6,523 nt of DNA, from the NCBI GenBank assembly GCA_003519965.1, contig DOVS01000271.1, positions 1-6,523 on the forward strand, read 5' to 3'. The notes below the pieces were generated by a model that was not told the DNA's origin, did not search any database, and saw only the letters and a program-made list of their open reading frames with translations. The DNA comes from Betaproteobacteria bacterium. GTDB lineage: Bacteria; Pseudomonadota; Gammaproteobacteria; Burkholderiales; UBA9220. The number at the start of each line of letters is the position of its first letter. Within the stretch, counting starts at the first letter, position 1. Below, in pieces: positions 1 through 4,670 of the stretch. A program made the translations under genes and the position numbers.

Positions 1-60
1 CTCAAAAAAATGGACAATGCCCATGATGAATTGGAAAACGCCTTTAAAGCGTTTGTATGA
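1..60 (+). CDS. C-terminal end of an unidentified protein (partial)
   Basis: Reading frame 1 is open from the window edge to a TGA at 58-60 and gives 19 residues, with the stretch MDNAHDELENAFKAFV at the end. The composition (alternating charged and hydrophobic residues, predicted helical) fits the tail of a real protein, but it is too short to assign to a family. The stop is 123 bp before the cytochrome c start on the same strand, so the two could share a transcript. An internal ATG at 10-12 would give only 16 residues and is less likely than a gene entering from the left. Confidence 0.45.
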   Translation, partial: LKKMDNAHDELENAFKAFV

Positions 61-72
61 TCAAGCTCGAAG

Positions 73-86
73 ATCGCTCGAGCGAT
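73..86. repeat. 14-bp perfect palindrome, ATCGCTCGAGCGAT
   Basis: A perfect palindrome lies 13 bp after the upstream stop codon and about 100 bp before the cytochrome c start. It is not followed by a T run on either strand, so it does not look like an intrinsic terminator. It could be a protein-binding site. The rest of 61-183 shows no further ORF; a TTGAAA at 138-143 is followed by CATATTAT-like sequence at poor spacing, so no promoter is called. Confidence 0.4.
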
Positions 87-183
87 TACCTTTGAGCAGG
101 GCCGTTACACAGAATGATTTACAGGATCGGGCACTTTGAAATACGCATCGATAACCTTGGCATATTATTTGGAGTAGAAAATC

Positions 184-765
184 ATGAAATACATAAAAAC
201 GGTGCTAGTTCTACTGCTGACATTCGCACTTGGCGTCGGCGTATTTGCGTGGTCAGGCATGTATAATCCTGGCGCCGACAGCCCGCACTGGAAAATCACC
301 TACGCGCTGTTGCAGACCGCGCGTGAACGTTCCGTCGCGCATCATGCCGCTACCATTACGCTGCCCACCAATCTCGATGACCCGCAGCTGATCCTTAAGG
401 GTGCTGGCCAGTACGCCGCGATGTGCATCCGCTGTCATCTGGCGCCTGGAACGAAGGATTCCGAACTCCGTCTTGGGCTATATCCACAGCCACCCAATCT
501 AAGCAAGGTTAACATAGATCCGCGTAAGGCGTTTTGGGTAATCAAGCACGGCCTCAAGATGAGTGCGATGCCGGCATGGGGAATGAGCCACGACGACGCG
601 ACGATCTGGAGTATGGTCGCCTTTCTGCGAAAACTGCCGAGCATGACACCTGCACAATACAAGGAGATTGTCGCTAAAGCACCACCAGATGATGACATGG
701 GCGCGATGGGCGGTACAGCCACAACAGCTTCCCACGACCACGCGCATCTCGGCGTCAGTGAATGA
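184..765 (+). CDS. membrane-anchored monohaem cytochrome c
   Basis: This 193-residue protein carries one c-type haem site, CIRCH (C81, C84, H85), and a downstream methionine region around M126 and M129 (MSAMPAW) that should supply the sixth haem-iron ligand. This is the layout of a class I cytochrome c. Residues 5-22 are hydrophobic with no obvious cleavage site, so the protein is probably anchored in the inner membrane with its haem domain in the periplasm. A GGAG lies 9 nt before the ATG and supports the start. After the haem domain (about 65-165) comes an acidic, Met- and His-bearing tail (DDDMGAMGG, then HDHAH), which may bind metal or be a flexible linker. The role is electron transfer; donor and acceptor cannot be told from sequence. 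The gene converges on tlpA. Similar short cytochromes are found beside thiol-redox or metal-response genes, which agrees with this context but does not prove a job. Confidence 0.93.
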   Translation: MKYIKTVLVLLLTFALGVGVFAWSGMYNPGADSPHWKITYALLQTARERSVAHHAATITLPTNLDDPQLILKGAGQYAAMCIRCHLAPGTKDSELRLGLYPQPPNLSKVNIDPRKAFWVIKHGLKMSAMPAWGMSHDDATIWSMVAFLRKLPSMTPAQYKEIVAKAPPDDDMGAMGGTATTASHDHAHLGVSE

Positions 766-957
766 TTCGAGTTAAAACTGTTAGCGGAATAGCGGGGATA
801 GGCGGGGTTTTTAGTTTTATTCGCGGCAATGCGCGCATCGTCATACCCCACGCGGTATAGGTTCGGAAATGGTTAGGCGCATCGCAAGGCGAGATTATCG
901 GGTTTTTAGCGCGTACCGGCGAATAGGGTCGTGCGTATCCCTTAATTCCCGCAGCGG
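766..957. other. convergent intergenic region with possible transcript-end elements
   Basis: This is the gap between the 3' ends of the cytochrome c and tlpA genes. It holds an inverted repeat TAAAACT (773-779) / AGTTTTA (813-819) enclosing a G-rich tract with G runs at 786-787, 794-797, 801-802 and 804-807, followed directly by TTTTT (808-812). The G tract could fold as a weak two-tetrad quadruplex. The string GGGTTTTTAG occurs twice (805-814 and 900-909). These elements may help end cytochrome transcription, but there is no classic strong GC hairpin with a T run. No coding sequence is seen here. Confidence 0.3.
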
Positions 958-1530
958 TCACTTACCGGTGGTGGCAAGTGTCTTGATTTGCTTGACTATA
1001 TGAGGGTCATCGTATCGCCTTCCACCGACTGCGCGATAAACGATCCGCCCCTCCTGGTTGACAACAAACGTGGTGGGAATGGCCATTCCAGACCAGGACT
1101 TGAAGACCGCTGTACTGCGGTCCAGCAGAATGGGGAACGTGAGGGCGGGATTCAAGGCGCCGGTAAATCCGAAGATGGCGTCGGGACCTTGTCCCAGGTT
1201 GACCGCCAGAATTTCGAATTTTTTGTGGTTGAGCATTTTCCACAACCGTTCCAGGGATGGTAGCTCCTCTCTGCAAGGGGGGCACCAGGTCGCCCAGAAG
1301 TTGACCAAAACGACCTTGCCTCTAAAATCGGATAGCCGATACGATTTCCCGTTCATATCCTTAAGAGAAAAATCCTTGGCTAGCGGCATGCCCGCCACCC
1401 GCGTCAGGGTTTGTGGCTCACTCGCGACCGCCTCATTTGCAAACAGGGCCAAGCCAACCAGGCAACCCAGCAACAGCCTACCGAGAATCATTGTCAGGCG
1501 CGCATCTGACGCCGGAAAGCATGCTTTCAT
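958..1530 (-). CDS. TlpA-like periplasmic thiol:disulfide oxidoreductase (thioredoxin fold)
   Basis: The 190-residue product has a signal peptide (basic RLTMILGR, hydrophobic core to about residue 31, likely cleavage after A36 in AVA|SE). A TlpA/ResA/AlkHPr-type thioredoxin domain follows: FSLKDMNGKSYRLSDFRGK (54-72), NFWATWCPPC with active Cys83 and Cys86, and the cis-Pro loop IPTTF (P152). Such proteins keep periplasmic cysteines reduced, for example on apocytochrome c or on copper chaperones and oxidase subunits, and take electrons from a CcdA/DsbD membrane partner. The start at 1530 is chosen because AAAGGAG stands 6 nt upstream; the internal Met14 (1491) has no good ribosome site. The first 53 bp overlap the end of the upstream exported-protein gene, so translation is likely coupled. 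The candidate partner ccdA lies about 1 kb away, divergent and broken. The exact substrate is unknown; the nearby cytochrome c is a natural suspect. Confidence 0.9.
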   Translation of the reverse strand: MKACFPASDARLTMILGRLLLGCLVGLALFANEAVASEPQTLTRVAGMPLAKDFSLKDMNGKSYRLSDFRGKVVLVNFWATWCPPCREELPSLERLWKMLNHKKFEILAVNLGQGPDAIFGFTGALNPALTFPILLDRSTAVFKSWSGMAIPTTFVVNQEGRIVYRAVGGRRYDDPHIVKQIKTLATTGK

Positions 1531-2122
1531 GCGACACTCCTTTTACTGTCCATTTAAATATCAAGTTAAATTGGCTATTTCTTGGCAGCCCAAAGGTGGT
1601 CATGCCCTGGTTCCAGTCCCCGGGTTCGAAGCGTTGCTTTGTCGGAAACTGCGACCAGCGAAAAGCGATACGTGCGGGTTCGGATACGCCGTCCGCTTTC
1701 CATTGGCGATCCCAGTCCGCCTCAAGTTTGAGATGCCGCTCACCCTGCGGCGTGATAATACGCCAGTCTGCGAGATTAGATGAAACGGCGGCGGGAGCCG
1801 ATTCGTTACGGAAAATGGTTTCGAAAACACAGGCGGAGGCATATTTCTTGGCGGATTTTTGATGAAATCCTCGCGCCAGAAAAAAAGCTTCTGCCTGATC
1901 GGGGGTCATTTGAGTCAGGCTCAGGAACACGCCCTGGTCCCGAACTTCCCATGTTTCGATACCGTTTTTCGGGTTGATTTCGTGCTTCGTTTCGGCCGCG
2001 CGAACTGCGCCGGTGACGAAAGCTGAGAGCAAAGCAATGGCTTGGAGCAGGAAGAATATTCCTGCTGAAATTCGCCTCTCGCCGCTTCCATTACATGAAC
2101 ACAATGTCACTCTGAGGTTCAC
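1478..2122 (-). CDS. exported protein of unknown function, in operon with tlpA
   Basis: The 214-residue product has a basic start, a hydrophobic segment at about 19-40 and a likely signal-peptidase site near A42-A43 (AVRAAE), so it is probably periplasmic. The mature part has no motif I can assign to an enzyme. Distinctive stretches are TPDQAEAFFLARGF (73-86), CVFETIFRNES (98-108), FEPGDWNQGMTTFGLP (165-180) and GVRCAPD near the end. Two Cys remain after cleavage (C98, C207) and could form a disulfide handled by TlpA; this is inference. I have the impression that this FEPGDWN-type protein recurs next to TlpA genes in proteobacteria, but I cannot verify it. An in-frame TAG at 2126-2128 limits the start to GTG 2122, with GTG 2110 as the alternative. 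Neither has a strong Shine-Dalgarno, and a mini-ORF overlaps the GTG, so coupled initiation is possible. Its last 53 bp overlap tlpA. Confidence 0.8.
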   Translation of the reverse strand: MNLRVTLCSCNGSGERRISAGIFFLLQAIALLSAFVTGAVRAAETKHEINPKNGIETWEVRDQGVFLSLTQMTPDQAEAFFLARGFHQKSAKKYASACVFETIFRNESAPAAVSSNLADWRIITPQGERHLKLEADWDRQWKADGVSEPARIAFRWSQFPTKQRFEPGDWNQGMTTFGLPRNSQFNLIFKWTVKGVSHESMLSGVRCAPDNDSR

Positions 2123-2169
2123 CAGCTATCCAGTGCAGATTGCATTGCAGGACGATGCAAACTCACCAT
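2119..2169 (-). CDS. possible 16-residue leader ORF overlapping the exported-protein start
   Basis: An ATG at 2169 opens MVSLHRPAMQSALDSW and stops with a TGA that overlaps the GTG start of the next gene as GTGA. Upstream, two more mini-ORFs lie head to tail: ATG 2201 (MGDFTVAGEA, whose stop overlaps this ATG as TAATG) and ATG 2254 (MDGADVSGFFSASVVM, stop at 2204-2206). Chains like this can couple translation to a weak start. No good Shine-Dalgarno precedes any of them, so they may be chance. Confidence 0.25.
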   Translation of the reverse strand: MVSLHRPAMQSALDSW

Positions 2170-2277
2170 TAGGCTTCACCCGCCACAGTGAAGTCGCCCA
2201 TAATTACATGACGACGGAAGCGGAGAAGAAACCGGATACGTCCGCGCCGTCCATGTTCTTTTATTCAAACAAACACT

Positions 2278-2315
2278 AGAATAGTACGTTAATATTGCTC
2301 AGTCAATATTGTCAA
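2278..2315 (-). promoter_or_regulatory. candidate sigma70 promoter for the exported protein-tlpA operon
   Basis: On the minus strand, TTGACT (2306-2301) and TATTCT (2283-2278) stand 17 bp apart. A perfect TTGACA (2315-2310) lies just upstream and could pair with TATTAA (2294-2289) at a short 15-bp spacing. Transcription would begin near 2271, leaving a leader of about 150 nt before GTG 2122. The perfect inverted repeat at 2291-2310 covers the -35 and spacer, the place where a repressor or a MerR-like activator would act. Confidence 0.5.
2291..2310. promoter_or_regulatory. inverted repeat AATATTG-N6-CAATATT, likely operator
   Basis: Perfect 7-bp arms (2291-2297 and 2304-2310) are separated by CTCAGT. 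The site overlaps the minus-strand -35 and spacer, so it is well placed for control of the tlpA operon. The arm size and A+T-rich sequence suit a dimeric ArsR- or MarR-type regulator. No regulator gene for it is visible in the window. Confidence 0.5.
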
Positions 2316-2317
2316 GC

Positions 2318-2337
2318 CTGGCATAGTAGAGTGCCAG
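2318..2337. repeat. inverted repeat CTGGCA-N8-TGCCAG
   Basis: Perfect 6-bp arms (2318-2323 and 2332-2337) lie 7 bp from the AATATTG repeat, on the ccdA side of the divergent region and just upstream of the minus-strand -35. The inner TGGCA/TGCCA pair could be an activator site. It does not fit a sigma54 -24/-12 element, because the GG-to-GC spacing is one base too long. Confidence 0.35.
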
Positions 2338-2382
2338 TGCCATCATAAGGTTCCCTTCATTATGCGGTAATCGCGGCGAGAC

Positions 2383-2398
2383 ATTCAACCGTATGAAT
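2383..2398. repeat. inverted repeat ATTCA-N6-TGAAT
   Basis: Perfect 5-bp arms lie 130 bp before the ccdA start. The arms are short enough to arise by chance, but this is one of four such repeats in the same 160-bp stretch. Confidence 0.25.
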
Positions 2399-2426
2399 AA
2401 CCCTGTCGGCGGGGGCGTGGCCTGTA

Positions 2427-2446
2427 GGATTGGAATCCGGGATTCC
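2427..2446. repeat. overlapping palindromes built from GGATT/AATCC half-sites
   Basis: GGATT-GG-AATCC (2427-2438) overlaps GGAATCC-G-GGATTCC (2432-2446, 7-bp arms), giving three related half-sites in 20 bp. The position, 82 bp before the ccdA ATG, suits an operator for the plus-strand gene. A TTGACG follows at 2450-2455, but no convincing -10 lies 16-18 bp from it, so I do not call a promoter. Confidence 0.35.
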
Positions 2447-2528
2447 TGCTTGACGCTGAAATACCGCCTCCGTCGCTGCCGACGTCCGAGTAATTCCGCA
2501 CCCTGTTAGCTAGCCTGGAGTCTCGCTG

Positions 2529-3183
2529 ATGGACGTCGAGACACTGCGCCAGGCAATACTCAGGCCGGATTCGGAGCACTGTGGATCAGGTCGGCGCGAT
2601 TCCGGTATCACTCGCTTATGTGAAGACATCGCGGTCTCCGCGCCAAGCGACGCTCTACGGCGGCCTCTTCGTCTTGGGCATGATTTTCACCCATGTGGTT
2701 TTGGGCCTGGCGGCCAGCTTGGGTGGCAGCTGGGTCCAGCACCTGCTTGGACGCGCGTGAGGGCTTGTGCTTGGCCCTGTATTGATCGTGCTGGGTTTGA
2801 TCTGGCCGGGATGGCTGCGCCTGCCTCTGCCGGCGTTGCGCATGCGGGCAAAACCTATAACGGGCATGTGGGGCGCATTTGTGCTGGGCATGCCGTTCTC
2901 TGTGGCGATCTGTCCTTTCTGTACATCGGCGCTCATTGTTCTGCTTGGTGTTGCAGCCAGTACCGGCTCCCTCAGCTTCGGCGTGGCACTGCTGTTGGCA
3001 TTCGCCTTGGGGCGGGCGATGCCGATCTTGCTCGGCGCGATGGCCGTCGACTGGCTGGAAAACCTGTCGGGGTTGAGCCGATTTCACAAGGTCTTTGAAG
3101 TCATCGGCGGGATTCTGCTGATCCTCTCCGGCCTTTACATGCTCAACGCCTATTTCGTCGTCGTACCCGGTTTGGCGGTTTGA
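2529..3183 (+). pseudogene. CcdA/DsbD-type transmembrane thiol-redox transporter, broken by frameshift(s) and a TGA
   Basis: Family members move electrons across the inner membrane through a Cys pair to periplasmic thioredoxins such as TlpA. An ATG at 2529 with GGAG 8 nt upstream begins MDVETLRQAI, then this frame loses sense. AGFGALWI appears in a second frame near 2565-2588. From about 2599 a third frame gives GAIPVSLAYV (2599-2628), SPRQATLYGGLFVLGM and GSWVQHLLGRA, up to a TGA at 2758-2760. The same frame continues straight on with GLVLGPVLIVLGLIWPGW and several hydrophobic segments to the stop at 3181-3183. The body includes ICPFCTSA (Cys at 2911 and 2920), the second redox Cys region of the family. 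A Trp is expected at the TGA (TGG to TGA), and the first membrane helix appears shortened by a deletion; both points rest on memory of homologs. GTG 2767, with GAGGG just before it, might restart translation of the C-terminal 138 residues. A sequencing error could explain one lesion, hardly all. Confidence 0.8.
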
Positions 3184-3254
3184 ACTAGTTAAGGGGATAG
3201 AAGGCGCGAGTCTTTGCTAAGCGTGCATGCCGCGAATAACCGCCGCACATCATT

Positions 3255-3272
3255 GCCGAATTTTTATTCGGC
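3255..3272. terminator. 7-bp stem hairpin with TTTT loop, possible weak terminator after ccdA
   Basis: GCCGAAT and ATTCGGC pair perfectly around TTTT, 72 bp after the ccdA stop. No U-run follows on either strand, so rho-independent termination is doubtful; the hairpin may instead shield an mRNA end. Confidence 0.25.
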
Positions 3273-3400
3273 TCGATAGAAGGCTTCACGCAATAGGTGA
3301 GCTTGTCACCGGGCATGAATATGATTTTGAAGCGCTATCGCACGCAGGAAATTCCGTAATCAGCGCGGGAGGCTCTCTACGTGGAGGCGCGGCGCCGTAT

Positions 3401-3414
3401 GACCGTTAACGGTC
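3401..3414. repeat. 14-bp perfect palindrome, GACCGTTAACGGTC
   Basis: The palindrome lies 59 bp beyond the stop codon of the prophage repressor. It could be a binding site, a recombination core or a short hairpin (5-bp stem, TTAA loop). No T run follows on the repressor strand. Confidence 0.4.
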
Positions 3415-3472
3415 GATAATGGAAATGTACGCGCGGATATGCTGCGATTACGCACCTTAATTTTCCAGTATG

Positions 3473-4195
3473 CTAGCGTCTCCGATATCGCCGGTGTTCG
3501 ACCATTGTGCCAATCACCTGAGTTGGCACGCGGTCTGATCGGATAATGGCGTAGTCTTCATTCAGCGGCACTAATTCAAATACGTCCCGCCCTTCTTCGT
3601 TAATACCGCGAGGGCGGTATTTTTTAAATGTGGTTTCATCCCCGTTGCATTTAGCGACAACAAAATCCCCCGGCGCCGGATTAACGTCTGGATCGATGAT
3701 AACCTTATCGCCTTCTTTGAAATCGGGCTCCATTGAGTTCCCCTTGATAATCAAAGAAAACGCGTATTGACCGACGTCTAGATCGGTAAAGATATCTTCC
3801 ATTCCCGCCCCGGCGGCATAGGAATCTATTGCCTCCATAGGGTTGCCGGCTTGAACAAAAGAGATGACTGGAACGCGCCGGGTGTCTGTGGCGGCGTGAC
3901 CGACGTTTACAGGAAGCGCCGGTTCCGTTGCGGACGGTGTGGCGATGGCCGGTTCCAATTCTTTCGCCAGCGTCGGGCTAAAATCGGCGACGCCCACTTC
4001 TAATCCTCGGGCAAATTTAATCGCGGCGGCAAGATTCAGCGGGCTTCTGGCGTTTAAATATTGCCAGACCATGCCTTGCGAACCGATGCCATGCGCCGCG
4101 CCAAAGTCTTCCTGCGATAGCCGGGCGCGCGCCTTAAAAAGCAGCTTTAGGCGGGCCGCATCGTCGATCTGCCATTGTTCGAAATTGGTTTTCAT
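3473..4195 (-). CDS. LexA/CI-type self-cleaving phage repressor (XRE HTH + S24 peptidase)
   Basis: The 240-residue product has an N-terminal helix-turn-helix (about 26-60: LSQEDFGAAHGIGSQGMVWQ) and a C-terminal S24 peptidase/dimerisation domain (about 105-235). The catalytic pair is Ser154 in GNSMEPDF and Lys191 in TTFKKY, 37 residues apart as in LexA. The likely autocleavage bond is Ala116-Gly117 (FVQAGNP). The linker at 75-105 is Ala/Pro-rich. Such repressors hold the lytic genes off and are inactivated when RecA triggers self-cleavage after DNA damage. The gene is read leftward, away from the replication genes, across an A+T-rich control region with repeated half-sites: the lambda cI layout. 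The ATG at 4195 has no strong Shine-Dalgarno, common for lysogenic repressors. The residues needed for DNA binding and cleavage all look intact. A host regulator of the same family is less likely given the neighbours. Confidence 0.93.
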   Translation of the reverse strand: MKTNFEQWQIDDAARLKLLFKARARLSQEDFGAAHGIGSQGMVWQYLNARSPLNLAAAIKFARGLEVGVADFSPTLAKELEPAIATPSATEPALPVNVGHAATDTRRVPVISFVQAGNPMEAIDSYAAGAGMEDIFTDLDVGQYAFSLIIKGNSMEPDFKEGDKVIIDPDVNPAPGDFVVAKCNGDETTFKKYRPRGINEEGRDVFELVPLNEDYAIIRSDRVPTQVIGTMVEHRRYRRR

Positions 4196-4211
4196 TGCAC
4201 TAAAAGTTCAG

Positions 4212-4286
4212 CTATTAAATATAAATAGTTTTTCTATTGGCTGCATTAACTAGTCATACTATTATGTAGGCTCATTTTGAAAATAG
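4212..4286. promoter_or_regulatory. candidate repressor operator array (CTATT/AATAG half-sites)
   Basis: CTATT occurs at 4212-4216, 4234-4238 and 4259-4263, and its complement AATAG at 4224-4228 and 4282-4286. The pair at 4212-4228 forms an inverted repeat with a 7-bp centre. The half-site at 4234 overlaps the rightward -35 and the one at 4259 overlaps its -10. This is where the repressor encoded next door should bind. The region is A+T-rich, so some matches may be chance. Confidence 0.4.
4237..4265 (+). promoter_or_regulatory. candidate rightward early promoter (PR-like)
   Basis: TTGGCT (4237-4242) and TATTAT (4260-4265) are separated by exactly 17 bp, matching 4/6 and 5/6 of the sigma70 consensus. 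Transcription would start near 4272 and run into the replication genes. It diverges from the repressor and overlaps the half-site array, as in lambdoid immunity regions. A TTAATG-like and A+T-rich stretch on the opposite strand may hold a weak repressor promoter, but I cannot place it firmly. Confidence 0.5.
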
Positions 4287-4670
4287 AAATACTTTTGTTT
4301 GCTTCATTATTTGCTGTCCATGTGCAGCAGCTTGAGCCGTTCGGGAAGTCATCGACCAATAAATGGTCGGGAAAATCCGTATTACCGCAGAACGCGCTCT
4401 TGACGTAAAAGTTACACAAAGCGGCTCCGTTCCACGGGGCGGATCGCGGCGGGATCGTTCCTATTGTACAGGATAAGGCGATTGCCATTATTCGGATAAT
4501 TTCGCTAAGTATAGCTGACAGAGTTGTTATTACAACCGATTGAATATAAGTATTAAAAATGAATGTGCTCTGTGCGGTGGCTTAGCGGCGCAGGCTATGC
4601 CTTTAGCATGCAATGGCTAAATATAAGCAACTATTCAATTTTAACTCGTTTAAATAGAGAAAGAGGCGAA
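4272..4670 (+). other. early leader of the prophage without a recognisable Cro
   Basis: About 400 bp precede the first clear replication gene. Only weak small ORFs are seen: TTG 4277-4408 (43 residues, starting KIEILLFASLFAVHVQQ, hydrophobic N-terminus, GTAGG upstream), ATG 4320-4400 (26 residues) and ATG 4363-4476 (37 residues, MVGKIRITAERALDV). None has a helix-turn-helix or a strong Shine-Dalgarno. Inverted repeats include CGACCA-N5-TGGTCG (4353-4369), ATTAT-TCGG-ATAAT (4487-4500) and GTTGT-TATT-ACAAC (4523-4536). These could be binding sites or RNA structures for antitermination; this is inference. Confidence 0.35.

Larger units (their letters stand above)
3184..3472. other. junction between the redox cluster and the prophage module, no convincing gene
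   Basis: The only sizeable ORF here (3227-3409, 60 residues) has no ribosome site and an implausible sequence. The stretch holds a hairpin GCCGAAT-TTTT-ATTCGGC (3255-3272) without a T run, an inverted repeat GGTGA-GCTTG-TCACC (3296-3310), a 10-bp direct repeat GATAGAAGGC (3196-3205 and 3275-3284), and a 14-bp palindrome at 3401-3414. A prophage attachment site would be expected nearby, but no duplicated core or integrase is visible within the window. Confidence 0.4.

Noticed and set aside
1058..1783. Long plus-strand ORF of 241 codons opposite tlpA and the exported-protein gene
   Set aside because: It lies antisense to two genes with signal peptides and, for tlpA, a clear active site; its product is Arg/Pro/Ser-rich, has no ribosome site and matches nothing I recognise.
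1974..2279. Plus-strand ORF of 101 codons over the exported-protein start and leader
   Set aside because: It is antisense to a better-supported gene and covers its promoter leader; no Shine-Dalgarno and no plausible domain.
2318..2337. Possible sigma54 promoter at TGGCAT...TGCC
   Set aside because: The GG and GC doublets are separated by 11 rather than 10 bases, and the sequence is better explained as an inverted repeat.
2758..2760. TGA read as selenocysteine in the ccdA-like gene
   Set aside because: No stem-loop typical of a bacterial SECIS was recognised directly after it, the expected residue is Trp rather than Cys, and the gene has additional frame damage.
2608..3087. Minus-strand ORF of 159 codons opposite the ccdA pseudogene
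   Set aside because: Its product is rich in Gln, Arg and His as expected for the complement of a membrane-protein gene; the plus-strand reading with CPFC and hydrophobic helices is far more convincing.
2529..3098. Continuous 189-codon plus ORF starting at the ccdA ATG
   Set aside because: Only its first ten or so residues make sense; after that it is the out-of-frame shadow of the ccdA body. It is open by chance because of high G+C.
3227..3409. 60-codon plus ORF in the junction region
   Set aside because: No ribosome site, product has no domain-like character, and it runs through two hairpins.
4246..4488. Minus-strand 80-codon ORF upstream of the repressor
   Set aside because: It would cover the rightward promoter and part of the operator-like array, lacks a Shine-Dalgarno, and its Cys/Ser/Asn-rich product resembles no known family.
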